64,000 nt of DNA from Clostridia bacterium (GTDB taxonomy: Bacteria; Bacillota; Clostridia; Oscillospirales; CAG-272), in the NCBI GenBank assembly GCA_017935065.1, contig JAGBIF010000046.1, forward strand, positions 62,001 to 126,000, read 5' to 3'. The notes under the pieces were generated by a model. It searched no databases, had not been told where the DNA came from, and saw nothing but the letters and a program-made list of their open reading frames with translations. Position 1 is the stretch's first letter, and each line of letters opens with the position of its first letter. Below, in pieces: positions 63,996 to 64,000 of this stretch. The translations under genes and the position numbers were made by a program.

Positions 63996-64000
63996 GAGTG

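Overview
The window reads as chromosomal DNA of a spore-forming, low-to-mid GC Clostridia-type firmicute, probably an uncultured gut anaerobe. The support is spoIIE, a SpoVAF/GerA-family gene with a sigma-G-like promoter, a SCIFF ranthipeptide with its radical SAM maturase, strong AGGAGG ribosome-binding sites, parAB (soj/spo0J) with parS sites, AddA, and a lacZ-galT pair. No insertion sequence, phage or conjugation gene was seen. Species cannot be told from the sequence.

Layout. 1-2.9 kb: end of RNase J, a phosphopantetheinyl transferase and an AzlCD exporter. 2.9-5.8 kb (minus): an unknown membrane protein, parB, a zinc-ribbon gene and parA. 5.8-9.8 kb: a 4 kb AT-rich stretch with no credible gene. 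It holds parS sites (including a 59-bp tandem array of parS-like sequences), a pyrimidine-rich iteron-like array, a tandem pseudoknot RNA candidate and two intrinsic terminators. 9.8-12 kb: histidine phosphatase, small membrane protein, AraC regulator. 12-27 kb: two giant secreted proteins with different N-terminal esterase/hydrolase domains but the same repeated modules, the same C-terminal domain and the same 3' hairpin. 27-32 kb (minus): truB-addA. 32-36 kb: ACT protein, DUF711 protein, spoIIE. 36-40 kb: a short acidic peptide, the SCIFF peptide, its maturase and an Orn/Lys/Arg decarboxylase-family enzyme. 40-47.5 kb: pfkA, divergent mgsA-like gene, DUF1934, holA, cyclophilin lipoprotein, asnA, alaS. 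47.6-53.5 kb (minus): birA-lacZ-galT and a DUF1292 gene. 53.6-59.4 kb: SpoVAF-like protein, secreted helical protein, beta-propeller-like protein, PAP2 phosphatase, UlaG-like hydrolase. 59.4-61 kb: cobalamin riboswitch, then a DUF4430 lipoprotein and an ECF S component. 61-63.6 kb (minus): a TIR-NagB-like fusion, a HAD phosphatase and a lipoprotein in one apparent operon. The window ends with a hairpin-repeat array and tRNA-Gly(CCC).

How the genes work together. ParA, ParB and the parS sites form the chromosome partition locus. The two giant proteins probably act on host or dietary glycan esters at the cell surface. LacZ and GalT form a lactose/galactose route. The riboswitch-controlled pair is a B12 uptake module that must borrow an ECF energising module from elsewhere. 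The strongest candidate for an undescribed system is the TIR-NagB/HAD/lipoprotein operon at 61,049-63,487. The TIR domain keeps its candidate catalytic Glu, while the sugar-isomerase half looks degenerate at its active site, which suggests a sensor. The operon has its own promoter and sits just downstream of a tRNA gene. The tandem covarying pseudoknots at 9,280-9,367 and the parS-like tandem array at 7,449-7,612 are the next most interesting items.
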